Assembly: GCF_039543385.1 (NCBI RefSeq)
Contig: NZ_BAABJQ010000002.1
Location: 496,001-560,000, forward strand
From: Rugosimonospora acidiphila
Lineage (GTDB): Bacteria > Actinomycetota > Actinomycetes > Mycobacteriales > Micromonosporaceae
Direction: 5' to 3'
Length of the DNA stretch: 64,000 bases
The notes beneath the pieces are model-generated. The model was not told the origin of the DNA. It saw only the letters and a list, made by a program, of their open reading frames with translations, and ran no database searches. Positions 18,650-27,102 of the stretch are shown piece after piece; within the stretch, counting starts at the first letter, position 1; every line of letters begins with the position of its first letter. Both the position numbers and the translations under genes were made by a program.

Positions 18650-19021
18650 TCAGATCGTGAACGTCTCGATCCCAAACGGGCCGTAGACGCCTGGCTCGCT
18701 CGTCATCACCAGCAGACCCTGCGGCTGCAACGGGCCGACCCGTGCAACCTCGATCGCATGCGCAAACCGCCAGTCGACTCCGTCCGCGATCAGCCTCGCG
18801 GTGAAACCGACGGCCGCCAGACCAAGGTCCGCGATGTCCACCCGGTGTAGCGACCCGACATGATCGGCAATCGGCGGATCATGTACCGCAGCCCCGAGCA
18901 GACTCAGTGCCGGCACGACGAGCCGCGCATCCGTCTCCGGCGCCGTGGCGATGGCCCGCGAGACGTTCTGGTTCCTGCGAATCGCCAGGAGTGCCGTGTG
19001 GTCCAAGACGACCGTCGTCAT
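18650..19021 (-). CDS. PIN-domain toxin (VapC-like)
   Basis: A 123-residue PIN-fold protein. The N-terminal VVLDHTALLAI gives the first acidic residue (D7), followed by a typical alpha/beta pattern. VapC toxins are Mg-dependent RNases that cut tRNA or rRNA. The expected second acid (a Glu after ~40 residues) and the late D-x-D/T-x-D motif are not obvious: the region reads ALSLLGAAVHD and the end reads VMTSEPGVY. The active site is therefore atypical. Its start overlaps the antitoxin stop by four bases (ATGA), so translation is coupled. Confidence 0.75.
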   Translation of the reverse strand: MTTVVLDHTALLAIRRNQNVSRAIATAPETDARLVVPALSLLGAAVHDPPIADHVGSLHRVDIADLGLAAVGFTARLIADGVDWRFAHAIEVARVGPLQPQGLLVMTSEPGVYGPFGIETFTI

Positions 19022-19278
19022 TCCCCGGCGCCCGACCTGTCAGCAACCGACCGCCAGAACGCCCGCCCAGCGTCGAGGTCACCATCGACCAACTCGACCC
19101 CGAAGCCCTCCCGCAAGACCGCAACGTTCTCCTCCATCTGAGCAGCACGCTCCGCGGCCGTCGGCTCCGCATTCGCAAGCGCACCGACAAGATCCCGGAT
19201 CGTCGTCGACCGCTCCTTCGCCAGCGCTGCCAGTCTGTCACGGACCTCGGTCGGTACCTTGATCGTCGTGTCACTCAC
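19018..19278 (-). CDS. Ribbon-helix-helix antitoxin partner of the PIN toxin
   Basis: An 86-residue protein opening SDTTIKVPTEVRDRLAALA, the standard ribbon-helix-helix beta strand and helix of VapB-type antitoxins. The acidic C-terminal half would wrap the toxin. It precedes the toxin in a two-gene operon with a 4-base overlap. The AT-richer stretch just upstream (GTGAGTATACCGGTGGTATACC) contains GTATACC-type half-repeats that may be the autoregulatory operator. Confidence 0.82.
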   Translation of the reverse strand: MSDTTIKVPTEVRDRLAALAKERSTTIRDLVGALANAEPTAAERAAQMEENVAVLREGFGVELVDGDLDAGRAFWRSVADRSGAGE

Positions 19279-19361
19279 ATCGTGAGTATACCGGTGGTAT
19301 ACCTAGCGGTCCAGGGGCGCCGTTGGGGGGCGCGTTCACGATGGTGACCGCGTCGACTCGC

Positions 19362-19792
19362 TCTTTTCACCGACTTCGACGCACTACCCCGCCGCGAGCG
19401 CAATCTCGTGCGGTTCGTCCTCCTCGACGACGCCGGCGCGGGAGCTCTACCTCGACTGGCCGCAGGCGGCCCGTGGCCCCGTCGCCAGCCTGCACCTCTA
19501 CGCCGGGCGGAATCCGGACGACGCCCAGCTCACCGAACTGGTCGACGAGTTGTCCATCCGTGACCCGGATTTCCGCCGATGGTGGGCCGACTACGACGTG
19601 CACCGGCACAGCTACGGTGCCCACCGTTTTCACCACCCGGTCGTCGGCGAGTTGACTCTCAACTACGAGGCACTCGCCCACAACGCCGACCCTGAGCAAC
19701 TCCTCGGGCTGCACACCGCCGAACCCGGATCCCGCTCCGAACAGGCCCTACACCTCCTGGCGAGCTACGCGGCCACCCCATCAACAGTCTGA
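19362..19792 (+). pseudogene. Frameshifted, 5'-truncated MmyB-type XRE regulator
   Basis: Joining two frames gives LFTDFDALPRRERNLVRFVL, then ELYLDWPQAARGPVASLHLY and FRRWWADYDVHRHSYGAHRF. This is the MmyB-like ligand-binding half of actinobacterial XRE regulators. The N-terminal helix-turn-helix is absent, and a frameshift near 19440 splits the remaining part. The last 80 codons (19550-19792) remain open but are not an independent gene. Confidence 0.72.
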
Positions 19793-19949
19793 CCGCCGGA
19801 GAGCCCACCACGACCACCTCGCGCGGCGGCCCATCCACCGTTCGACGGGCAGCGGAGTAGGACGCGCAGGTCAGGGTCGCGTCGGCGGTACCGGCTGACC
19901 AGAGTCACGCAGTCCATCAGCATCGGCCCGATTCGAGGATGCGCCATCT

Positions 19950-19982
19950 CGCCAGGCCGCCCGTGCCGCGGGCGGCCTGGCG
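19950..19982. terminator. Hairpin terminator, 13-bp perfect arms
   Basis: CGCCAGGCCGCCC (19950-19962) and its complement (19970-19982) flank a 7-base loop, 75 bases past the end of the leftward DUF899 gene and the four-gene operon it closes. Between 19793 and this hairpin I see no gene. Confidence 0.8.
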
Positions 19983-20057
19983 TGGACAGGCATCGGTGTG
20001 TCGGTGCCTGCGTCGTCGCCGATCCGGCAAGACCAGCGCGGCGGGTCTGGCACGTTC

Positions 20058-20822
20058 TTACTGGTTGTCGTACTCGTCGTGGCGGCGCCACCAGTGGCCG
20101 GTCTCGTTGCGGCCCAGCGGCGCCCGGTCGAGCCACTGCCACATGCCCCACAGGATGTCCAACCCCCGCTCGCAGGTCGAGTAGGTGTGGTAGACGGTAC
20201 CGTCCTGCAGGACGAACGCGCTCATGCCTGGTCCTTCGCGCCGGTAGGTCTGCCAGTCCGTGCCGACAATCGACTGGGTGAAGGCGTCGCGGGAATCCTT
20301 TTCGCCGGTCGCCGGCCGCAGGTCCTGCTCACCGAAGTTGTACGCGACGGCGCCGGCCTCCCACTCCTGTTTGGTGTGGGCCACCCCGAAGTCGAAGTTG
20401 AAGTCGCTGCGGTATGAGGACGCCCACGGGAACGTCCACCCCATCCGCTGCCGGTATGCGTCGAGCTCGGCCAGCGGAGCCCGCGACACCGCCCAGAGCG
20501 TGACATCGTGGTTCGCGAGGTGGACCGCGCAGCCATCGAAGCCGTCGGCGATTGCGGAGCAGGACGGGCATCCGGCGGTGTAGTCGGGCCCGAACATGAA
20601 GTGGTAGATGAGCAGCTGCGAGCGTCCCCGGAACAGGTCGCCCAGCGACGCCGTCCCCTCATCGGTCTCGAAGCGGTAGTCCTTGTCGACCCGGACCCAG
20701 GGCAGTTCCTGCCGCCGTCGGGACACCTCGTCGCCGCGCCGGGTCAGTTCCTTCTCCGCCTGCAGCAGCTCCAGCCGCGCGGCAAGCCACTCCTCGCGCG
20801 TCCCCGTCTTGTGACTGGTCAT
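20058..20822 (-). CDS. DUF899 thioredoxin-like protein
   Basis: A 254-residue soluble protein of the DUF899 family (thioredoxin fold). Recognisable segments are RGRSQLLIYHFMFGPDYTAG, the CPSC motif in GCPSCSAIAD, and DFNFDFGV. The biochemical role of the family is not established. It is the last gene of the leftward SRPBCC-ArsR-DUF2182-DUF899 operon, 30 bases after DUF2182, and is followed by a strong terminator. The start ATG 20822 has CAGGGAGACAGGCG upstream. Confidence 0.9.
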   Translation of the reverse strand: MTSHKTGTREEWLAARLELLQAEKELTRRGDEVSRRRQELPWVRVDKDYRFETDEGTASLGDLFRGRSQLLIYHFMFGPDYTAGCPSCSAIADGFDGCAVHLANHDVTLWAVSRAPLAELDAYRQRMGWTFPWASSYRSDFNFDFGVAHTKQEWEAGAVAYNFGEQDLRPATGEKDSRDAFTQSIVGTDWQTYRREGPGMSAFVLQDGTVYHTYSTCERGLDILWGMWQWLDRAPLGRNETGHWWRRHDEYDNQ

Positions 20823-20852
20823 CGCCTGTCTCCCTGGTATGAATTGGTAGCG

Positions 20853-21521
20853 TTACATCATCGGTGGCGTGAGCCCTGGAATCTGCGAGGGCGCAAAGAT
20901 GATCAGAAGTCCGAGCCAGACGATCGCCAGCGCCAGCGGCACATCGATGGTGGCCTTCGCGGGCAGCAGCTTCTGGGCGCAGGCAAGAACGGCGACTGCT
21001 GCCATCCAGAACAGGCTCATCACGCCCACCGCTAGCAGCATCGCCATCAACCCGATGCACGAGCCGACGCAGCAGAGCCCGAACTTCAGACCAGAGCCGG
21101 CATCTTCGTGGCAGCGGCGACGGAAGTAGCGCTTGACCGGCGTGAGTTCGTACGCACCCGCGGCGATCACCACCGCGCCGGCGGCCAGCGATCCGTGCGG
21201 CCGCTCCAGCGCGTACGCCACGACACCCGCCAGCGCCCAGACGGCCAGATAGGATCCGGCGAACAGCGGCGCGGCACGCACCCGACCGCGGACCTGCGCT
21301 TGCCTGGCCACGGCCGGGGCCGCGCCCGGCAGCATCATCGCCGCCATCATCGTCACCCACGCCAGGGCGAAAAAGCCGAACGACCCGGGCCGGGTCGCGA
21401 CCCCCATATCCATGCCGTCCATCAACCAGACCGCGATGACCCAGCATGTGGCGGCGAGCCCGAGCGTCGCGGCCAGTACCGTCGCCGGCGTGGCCGCGCG
21501 CCGGGATTCCACGTTCGCCAA
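20853..21521 (-). CDS. DUF2182 predicted metal-binding integral membrane protein
   Basis: A 222-residue membrane protein with about six hydrophobic segments. The signature MDMG followed by WVTMMAAMMLPGAAP, and the CCVGSCIGLM segment, fit the DUF2182 family, whose function is unknown. It lies 39 bases after the ArsR gene and 30 bases before DUF899, so it is an operon member. The start has GGGAGGA upstream. Confidence 0.88.
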   Translation of the reverse strand: MANVESRRAATPATVLAATLGLAATCWVIAVWLMDGMDMGVATRPGSFGFFALAWVTMMAAMMLPGAAPAVARQAQVRGRVRAAPLFAGSYLAVWALAGVVAYALERPHGSLAAGAVVIAAGAYELTPVKRYFRRRCHEDAGSGLKFGLCCVGSCIGLMAMLLAVGVMSLFWMAAVAVLACAQKLLPAKATIDVPLALAIVWLGLLIIFAPSQIPGLTPPMM

Positions 21522-21560
21522 CGGTCCTCCCTCGTCGATGTACTCAGGCGGCGACCTGCG

Positions 21561-21911
21561 TCACGTGGATCCGCGAGCATGCTGGTCGAGGTGCTCTTTC
21601 AGTGCGTCGAGCGGGCCGTCCCAGTCGCGCGCCAGGGCGGCCAGGAACTGCTGCGCCACTTGCATCGGCGCTGAACGCAGCCGGTACCGCACGCGGCGCC
21701 GCTCACCCGGTTCGGCCGTCACCAGACCCGCCTCGGCCAGCAGCGCCAGGTGCTTGGCGATCGCCTGCCGCGTGATCGGCAGGCGGTCGGCCAGGTCCGT
21801 GGCGGTCGCCGGACCCTTCGAGGCCAGCGCGGCCAGGATGGTGCGCCGGCTCGGGTCGGCCAGGGCAGTGAAGACGCGCTCAGCGACCGCCTCGACGTCA
21901 GGCGGCAGCAT
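21561..21911 (-). CDS. ArsR-family winged-helix repressor
   Basis: A regulator of about 116 residues with the ArsR core: VFTALADPSRRTILAALASK, the recognition region ATDLADRLPITRQAIAKHLA and the wing GERRRVRYRL. The cysteine metal box is absent, so it is not an arsenic sensor of the classic kind. The ATG at 21911 overlaps the end of the SRPBCC gene by 14 bases. ArsR/SRPBCC pairs are common and usually autoregulated; two matching palindromes lie upstream of the operon. Confidence 0.9.
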   Translation of the reverse strand: MLPPDVEAVAERVFTALADPSRRTILAALASKGPATATDLADRLPITRQAIAKHLALLAEAGLVTAEPGERRRVRYRLRSAPMQVAQQFLAALARDWDGPLDALKEHLDQHARGST

Positions 21912-22332
21912 CGAGGTAGTCGGAAAGCTCGCCCAGCTTCCTCGCCCACCCGTGGGTGTTGCCGTCAAAGGCCGTGCGGTGCGCGTCCTCGGGAAGCTGC
22001 GCGAAACCGGACTCGACCACGGTCAGCCGAGTGCCCGCACCACTCGGCTCCAGCGTGAACTCGACGTAGGTGCGGCGTGGATCGTCCTCGGGCAGCCCGT
22101 GCAGACGCCATGTGTAGCCGAACACCGTCGGCTCCTCCACCCGTTCCACCCGTATGTCAAGGCTGTGGCCGCTGTCGCCCGTCAGACGGGCCGAGCCGCC
22201 GGGGCGCAGGTCGATGGCGGCGTCCTTGCCGAACCAGGCGCTCAGCCCCTCGGCCGTGGTCAGCGCCGCCCATACCTCAGCCGGCGGGTGAGCGATCTCG
22301 ACGGTCCGCTCGATTCGATCGGGAAAGGCCAT
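21898..22332 (-). CDS. SRPBCC (AHSA1-like) domain protein
   Basis: A 144-residue START/Bet v1-like protein: RIERTVEIAHPPAEVWAALT at the start, WFGKDAAIDLRPGG in the middle, and the closing helix GWARKLGELSDYLD. Such domains bind hydrophobic ligands. The ATG at 22332 is chosen because CTGGAGGTAGGC precedes it; the frame opens five codons further up. It is the first gene of the operon, so it directly follows the twin operators. Confidence 0.88.
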   Translation of the reverse strand: MAFPDRIERTVEIAHPPAEVWAALTTAEGLSAWFGKDAAIDLRPGGSARLTGDSGHSLDIRVERVEEPTVFGYTWRLHGLPEDDPRRTYVEFTLEPSGAGTRLTVVESGFAQLPEDAHRTAFDGNTHGWARKLGELSDYLDAAA

Positions 22333-22350
22333 GCCTACCTCCAGCAAGTA

Positions 22351-22366
22351 GCAACCATCTGGTTGC
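22351..22366. promoter_or_regulatory. ArsR operator 1 (perfect palindrome)
   Basis: GCAACCATCTGGTTGC is a perfect 7+2+7 palindrome 19 bases before the SRPBCC start. It is the likely autoregulatory site of the ArsR repressor encoded in the same operon. Confidence 0.75.
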
Positions 22367-22375
22367 GAAAGTATC

Positions 22376-22391
22376 GCAACCGCCTGATTGC
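22376..22391. promoter_or_regulatory. ArsR operator 2 (imperfect palindrome)
   Basis: GCAACCGCCTGATTGC is a degenerate copy of operator 1, with centres 25 bases apart. Two sites with this spacing suggest paired dimer binding across the operon promoter. Confidence 0.6.
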
Positions 22392-22445
22392 GTCAACTGG
22401 TCAGCCTCCGGGAGGTGAGTTTCGCGTCGGCTGCATTGCTGAGTT

Positions 22446-22829
22446 CCCCCGCTCCGACGGAGCGGGTCCTGGCCGGCATCCGTGTACCCCGATCGGACGG
22501 AGGGCGGCCCCGCACCCGACCCGATCGGGTCCTCGCGGACAAGGCCTACAGCTGCCGAGCCAACCGCGAGCACCTGCGCGAACGCGGCATTAAGCCACCA
22601 TCCCCAACAAGACCGACCAGCCGAAGTATCGGCAGAAAAAGGGGTCGAAGGGCGGCCGGCCACCGACCTTCGACCCCGAGACCTACAAGCGGCGCCACGC
22701 GGTGGAGCGCGGCATCAACCGCCTCAAACGCCACCGCGGCGTGGCCACCCGCGACGACAAACTCGCCGTACGCTACCTGGCCACACTCACATCGTCGCGA
22801 TCCACGAGTGGCTCCCACCCCGCCTATGA
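22446..22829 (+). pseudogene. IS5-family DDE transposase C-terminal relic, multiply frameshifted
   Basis: Frames read successively GRPRTRPDRVLADKAYSCRA and NREHLRERGIK, then KGGRPPTFDPETYKRRHAVE and RGINRLKRHRGVATR, then TIVAIHEWLPPRL. Together they form the last ~120 residues of an actinomycete IS5 transposase, including the catalytic Glu region. At least two frameshifts separate them, so it is inactive. Confidence 0.8.
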
Positions 22830-23206
22830 AACGCAGCCTGGTCCCGTCCTCGTTGTGTTCTAGTTTCGGCTCGCGATGCTTACATGTTGTCGGTCTGGGC
22901 CGAGCAGCATCACGCCCACCCCTCGGGTGTCGTGGTCGGGACGCCCGAGAAGGGCGGTGTTTCACAAGCCCCGAATCAGAGACTTTGAAACACGCGGTAG
23001 AGCGCGGCATCCGCAACGCGCGACCGGTCCGCAGACACGCGACCAATTCGGGCTTCAACGCTCGAAAAGAGACTGGCAGCTCGCCTCGTGTGAGATGCGT
23101 ATGGACTCATCATCCGGGAAAATCCACCGTCAACCGGTTGCTGATCTGTTCCGAGCCCCACCCGGTGACCCAACGGCGATCCCCACGTCGGGGCTATTAT
23201 AATTAC
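22830..23206. other. Intergenic upstream of the glycosyltransferase
   Basis: No intact gene is seen. A KHAVERGIRNAR-like translation near 22985 is faintly reminiscent of the IS5 tail, so this may be more transposon debris. A short inverted repeat GTGTTTCA/TGAAACAC lies at 22957-22993. Confidence 0.35.
23198..23203 (+). promoter_or_regulatory. -10 promoter box TATAAT before the glycosyltransferase
   Basis: A perfect TATAAT in an otherwise GC-rich context ends three bases before the ATG at 23207. No ribosome-binding site fits in between. Transcription would begin at or just inside the start codon, implying leaderless translation; the spacing is tighter than usual and no -35 match is seen. Confidence 0.5.
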
Positions 23207-24337
23207 ATGCGCGTACTTTTCACCGGTGTGCCCGTCTATGGCCATTTGCTTCCTTTGCTGCCCCTGGCACGGGCCTTCCGTCGCCGGGGAGACAGCGTGG
23301 CAATCCTGGTCCCCGCCTCTTTGGCTCATTCCTTCGCGGACGAAGACCTCGATATGTTGTTTGCCGGGGCGGACAGTCCGACTGTCCGCGCCGAGGTGGC
23401 CAGCCGGTCCGGTACGGACCTACGCACCAGCAGCAACCAGGACGCCGCGATCGAGGCCTTCGTCACCGCCCGGATCGACCTCTCGATCGAGGAGTGCACG
23501 TCTGTCACCCGGCAGTGGCGGCCCGATATCGTGATCCACGATCCGATGGACTTTGTAGGGCCGTACCTGGCGTCGGTGTGCGACGTGCCTCACGCCGTGC
23601 TCACCTTTGGTGCGGACGTGTCCGCCGATTTCATCCGCGCCTCGTCCGACCGGGCAGTCCAGGATTACGCGAGACGGGGCGTGTCCTGGCATGCAGCCCG
23701 CTGGACCCTGGACATCTGCCCTCCCGACCTTCAGGTCGAAGGCTGGCAGCCTCCCCCAGGGTGGATGCCCCTTCGGCCGGAAGCCCACCAGGCTCCTTCC
23801 GGTACACCGACGCGCGAACCGAAGCCCCTGACCGGTGACCCGAAGGTGCTCATCACCTTCGGCACCGTCTTCACGAATCCCACGGCGCTTAGCCCTCTGA
23901 TCAACGAGCTGACGGCACACGGCGCTGGCCTGCGAATCACTCTCGGTACGACGACGTCTGCCGGGGACTTCACCGTCGACCATCCACAGGTCGTGTTCGA
24001 AGACTTTCTACCCTACAACCTACTCCTGGACAAGATCGATATCGTTGTGGCCCACGGTGGCGCCGGCACTAATCTCGGAGCGCTGGCAGCCGGATGCCCT
24101 CTCGTTTTGCTCCCTCAAGGAGCCGACCAGAAGGGACAGGGCGAACGCGTGGCGGCGGCCGGAGCGGCGGTGCAGGTCACATCCGAGCCGGTCGACGCGA
24201 TAGCGGTGGCGCGCACCGTCATCGATGTAGCGAAAGCCTCTAGCTACCGGCTGAAGGCGGAGGAAATCGCTCGTCGTATCGCTGCGATGCCGACACCTGA
24301 CGAGGTAGCCACCCGACTGGCAGCCGCACTGGCTTGA
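23207..24337 (+). CDS. Glycosyltransferase, GT1/macrolide glycosyltransferase-like
   Basis: A 376-residue GT-B enzyme. The N-terminal MRVLFTGVPVYGHLLPLLPL is the acceptor-domain opening of MGT/UGT enzymes. The donor-binding domain carries H283 in VVAHGGAGTNLGALAAGCPL and the following QGADQKGQGERV. It should transfer a sugar from an NDP-sugar to a small hydrophobic acceptor; in actinomycetes this includes macrolide inactivation or natural-product decoration. The open frame extends far upstream, but that part is a transposase relic, so the ATG at 23207 is used. It appears as a single gene. Confidence 0.88.
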   Translation: MRVLFTGVPVYGHLLPLLPLARAFRRRGDSVAILVPASLAHSFADEDLDMLFAGADSPTVRAEVASRSGTDLRTSSNQDAAIEAFVTARIDLSIEECTSVTRQWRPDIVIHDPMDFVGPYLASVCDVPHAVLTFGADVSADFIRASSDRAVQDYARRGVSWHAARWTLDICPPDLQVEGWQPPPGWMPLRPEAHQAPSGTPTREPKPLTGDPKVLITFGTVFTNPTALSPLINELTAHGAGLRITLGTTTSAGDFTVDHPQVVFEDFLPYNLLLDKIDIVVAHGGAGTNLGALAAGCPLVLLPQGADQKGQGERVAAAGAAVQVTSEPVDAIAVARTVIDVAKASSYRLKAEEIARRIAAMPTPDEVATRLAAALA

Positions 24338-24480
24338 TGGGCCTGGAGACCGACGAGCAATTTCGGGAGTGGGTCGAATCGCCCGGCAACCTGGAGCCCC
24401 TGTGCGCCACGCATCAACGCACGCACCTCGGCGTGCACGTGCCGCCCGGCCCGCTCTGGGAGCCGCTGGGTTCCGGCGCG
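24338..24480 (+). pseudogene. Short 3' scrap resembling an HNH-type protein tail
   Basis: The frame reads ETDEQFREWVESPGNLEPLC, then ATHQRTHLGVHVPPGPLWEP, which looks like the end of a phage/HNH-associated protein (the NLEPLC-x-x-H pattern). It begins right at the glycosyltransferase stop and has no start of its own. The assignment is tentative. Confidence 0.35.
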
Positions 24481-24574
24481 CCGGCTTCCAGCCGTCCGCC
24501 GAACATTTCCGCCTGGGAGGCGGCCATCCCGACGGTCCGATCGCCTCTGCTACGTCGCGGCCTGCGGCCACCGC

Positions 24575-24715
24575 AGCGTCACACCCGACGCCGATCCACA
24601 GCACCCGCAGCTCATCCGACGCTTGCATGGACGCCGGCATCACCTCAATCAGGGTGTCCGTCCCGAGGGCCAGCCATGGATCCGGCAGTACAGCCCGCAG
24701 ACACCGAACGATCCG
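24575..24715 (-). pseudogene. Relic of a chloramphenicol-phosphotransferase-like kinase
   Basis: The leftward frame reads RIVRCLRAVLPDPWLALGTD, then TLIEVMPASMQASDELRVLW. This matches from memory the region following the P-loop in CPT-like proteins (LPDPWLxxGxDTLIExxP). The P-loop and the C-terminal half are missing. Only ~47 codons survive. Confidence 0.5.
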
Positions 24716-24850
24716 CGGCGTAGGCAATAGCGAGCGCGAGTTCCGGATCGGATTCCGGGTCCAAACATCATTGCCCCCAGGCACCTGGGGCTTACCCTCA
24801 TACGAGTGCGGCCGAGGCTGCGGTAAGCCGGGACGCGCGCCGCGCGCCGA

Positions 24851-24888
24851 TTCGCCCCCGCCCGGGATACCCGCCGGGCGGGGGCGAA
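24851..24888. terminator. Hairpin terminator, 14-bp perfect arms
   Basis: TTCGCCCCCGCCCG (24851-24864) pairs with 24875-24888 across a 10-base loop, eight bases beyond the stop of the leftward fascin-like gene. Confidence 0.82.
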
Positions 24889-24895
24889 CCGTACT

Positions 24896-25582
24896 TCAGC
24901 AGTCCGAGTAGTCGGTGTAGAACTTCTCCCACGGTCCGATGCTGGTGCTGCGAGCGCGCAGCATCGCGTAGTTGCCGCCGGTGTAGGTCATCTCCGCTGA
25001 GACCACCATGCCGCCGTCCTGTTGAATGAACGACACGGTGTGGTCGGAGTTGCAGACCTGGCTGAACTTCTCCCACGCTCCGACGCTGGTGCTCCGGGCG
25101 CGCAGCTCACCGTAGGTGCTTCCGGTGAAGGTCCGCTCGCCTGTCACCACGAGGCCGTTGTCCTGGGAGATGATGTAGTAGTAGCCGGCCGTCATATCGT
25201 TGCAGATCTCGAACGCTTCCCACGGCCCGGGGGCGTCGCCGCGGGCGCGCAGCATCCCGTAACTGTTGCCGGTGTCGAGCATCTCCGCCGACACGTACTC
25301 GTAGCTGTCCGCGGAGTAGATGTTGTCATTCTGGGTGCAGTAGACGTTGTCGGTCGGGTTCACTCCCGAGGGCCTGGTGGTGGCCGCGGCGATCGCGGCC
25401 CGCGCCCCGCCCACCGTCGCGGCCCGGACGGGAGCGCGCAGCGGGCTCTGGGCCTGCGCCTGCGAGGCCGCGCCGACCGGATTCCCGGTCGTCGCGACAG
25501 GGTTGGCGGACGAGGCGGTGGCGGGAACCAGCACGGTGGCAGTCGCTACCGCTACCATCGCCAGCACCATCTTTGTGCGCAT
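24896..25582 (-). CDS. Secreted fascin-like beta-trefoil protein
   Basis: A 228-residue exported protein. The start ATG 25582 gives a signal peptide (MRTKMVLAMVAVATATVLVP, cleavage near ASA/SSA). After an Ala/Pro-rich spacer come three similar repeats: VSAEMLDTGNSYGMLRARG, VTGERTFTGSTYGELRARS and VSAEMTYTGGNYAMLRARS. Each is followed by PWEAFEIC or a variant. This is the fascin-type trefoil repeat seen in secreted actinomycete proteins, probably for carbohydrate or surface binding. No catalytic residues are evident. A terminator follows immediately. Confidence 0.72.
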   Translation of the reverse strand: MRTKMVLAMVAVATATVLVPATASSANPVATTGNPVGAASQAQAQSPLRAPVRAATVGGARAAIAAATTRPSGVNPTDNVYCTQNDNIYSADSYEYVSAEMLDTGNSYGMLRARGDAPGPWEAFEICNDMTAGYYYIISQDNGLVVTGERTFTGSTYGELRARSTSVGAWEKFSQVCNSDHTVSFIQQDGGMVVSAEMTYTGGNYAMLRARSTSIGPWEKFYTDYSDC

Positions 25583-26222
25583 GCACACTCCGATCATCGT
25601 GTGAAAGCCCGCAACCATACCGATGCCGGTGTTCAAATCGGGCGGTCCGGGTTTGGTGCCTCCACACTGGTACACGCGCGTAGACCGCGAGCTTGCAAAA
25701 TTCTTGCCGGCACGTTGTCGCGGACGTACCGGCTGCCGGCATCCCGTCCCGCCTCCGTCGGGCCTGGGCGCCGCCGGCCGGCCCGGACCTCGCATGAACG
25801 GAGTGGCGTAAGCGGGTGGACAGGAACAGGCCGTCGTGAAGAGACTCGGGCTGCTGATCCGGGTGCGGCCGGCCCGGGAGTTCGGCTCGGGCCGGTCCCG
25901 GTTGCCGGCTCAAATCTTCCGTCATGATCCGCTGGTTGGACTGGTCGTCAGGCGTCGCCGAGGAGCACCAGGTGCGCCGCCGGAAGATCGACCATCAAGT
26001 CGCATCTAACGCAACGATGTTGGAGGACGCAACCCTTTGCCTCATCCTCGATCGAGCCCCGTCATGCGAGCAGAGCCAACCGTCATCAACGCGTCCATCT
26101 CCGGGCAGGCGCCGTCAGGCGGAGCCGGCGGCGCTCGCGGCCGTGAAGCTACCGAGGAAGTCCAGCTCCTGTTCGTCCGGGCTGCCCGGCGCCGTCACCA
26201 CACCGCCGATCGATCACGGACT
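25583..26222. other. 640-base intergenic region, nothing recognised
   Basis: It lies between the 5' end of the fascin-like gene and the 3' end of a lipoprotein gene (both leftward), so it holds the fascin-like promoter. On the minus strand near 26110-26200 the text DEQELDFLGSFTAAS looks protein-like but has no start or context. Confidence 0.35.
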
Positions 26223-27083
26223 TCAGTTGAACGGCCCACCGGACGGCTTGGAGTCGCCGCCGACCGCGACGAGATCGCAGTACGGGGTGATCTGGGTCTT
26301 CGCCTCGTCGATGTTCCGCGGAATGCTGCGGGGCGCCAGAAGGTATTCGTCGTATCCCGCGGTACCGCAGCGTGGTGAGCCCGTGGCCGGGTCGAACGCG
26401 CCACCCACGACCGTGCCGGCTGGGTTGACGAACACGGCAGCGGTACCTCTGGAGACCAACGGCCGGCACGACGTCGAGGCGGCGGCATACCGCAGGCTGC
26501 CAGACTCAGGTTGCTGGGCGTCAAGCTCAAGGCTACGGTAGGTGGCCGTAATCGATGGCACAGACGCGACGTTGCCCGCGAGCAGCCAGCGCGTCGTACC
26601 GAGCGAGACGTCGAACGTAGTCACCTTGTCGGGCGCGCCGTTGGCGCTCACGTCGGTGCGCACGCCGGCCGACGAACCGACGGCCACCTGCTGTCGGGGC
26701 CCGATGAGGGGGATTTCCAGGACGAGCTGTGCCGCGTTGAGTGGGTCTACTGCGGTGCGGCCCTGCACGTCGAGCACCCGCAGGGCGACTGTGGTGCGGT
26801 AGGCGGTCCGGCTGCTCGTGTTGCGCACGAGGGCGCCGAGGCTGACCGAGTAACCACTGCCGCCGACCTGAGTGTAGCCATGATCGACGATCTGTAGCCC
26901 CCCACCGCCGGGGGCTTGATCGGCCGGCGCGTCGGTGCCGGCTGGCACGGTCGAGGGCACGGGACAGGGCGTGGCCTGAGGCTGCGGCGATGAATCCGGC
27001 TGGCAGCCGCTGACCGCGACCATGAGCGTCATACACATGCCCACGGCCCACGGGGCGGGGCGAGCGCGGCGGGTTGGAATCAC
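26223..27083 (-). CDS. Putative lipoprotein, unknown family
   Basis: A 286-residue protein with a lipobox (LMVAVSGC, lipidated Cys27) followed by a Pro-rich spacer. The folded part (residues ~65-200) alternates beta strands (SGYSVSLGALVRNTSSRTAY), resembling an extracytoplasmic Ig-like/DUF4352-type sandwich, with Cys pairs near the C-terminus. The start GTG 27083 follows GAGAGGGTGTC. It lies 19 bases after a small gene of YbaB-like appearance, an arrangement repeated at 40.5 kb. Function unknown. Confidence 0.72.
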   Translation of the reverse strand: MIPTRRARPAPWAVGMCMTLMVAVSGCQPDSSPQPQATPCPVPSTVPAGTDAPADQAPGGGGLQIVDHGYTQVGGSGYSVSLGALVRNTSSRTAYRTTVALRVLDVQGRTAVDPLNAAQLVLEIPLIGPRQQVAVGSSAGVRTDVSANGAPDKVTTFDVSLGTTRWLLAGNVASVPSITATYRSLELDAQQPESGSLRYAAASTSCRPLVSRGTAAVFVNPAGTVVGGAFDPATGSPRCGTAGYDEYLLAPRSIPRNIDEAKTQITPYCDLVAVGGDSKPSGGPFN

Positions 27084-27102
27084 GACACCCTCTCGGTACG
27101 AC

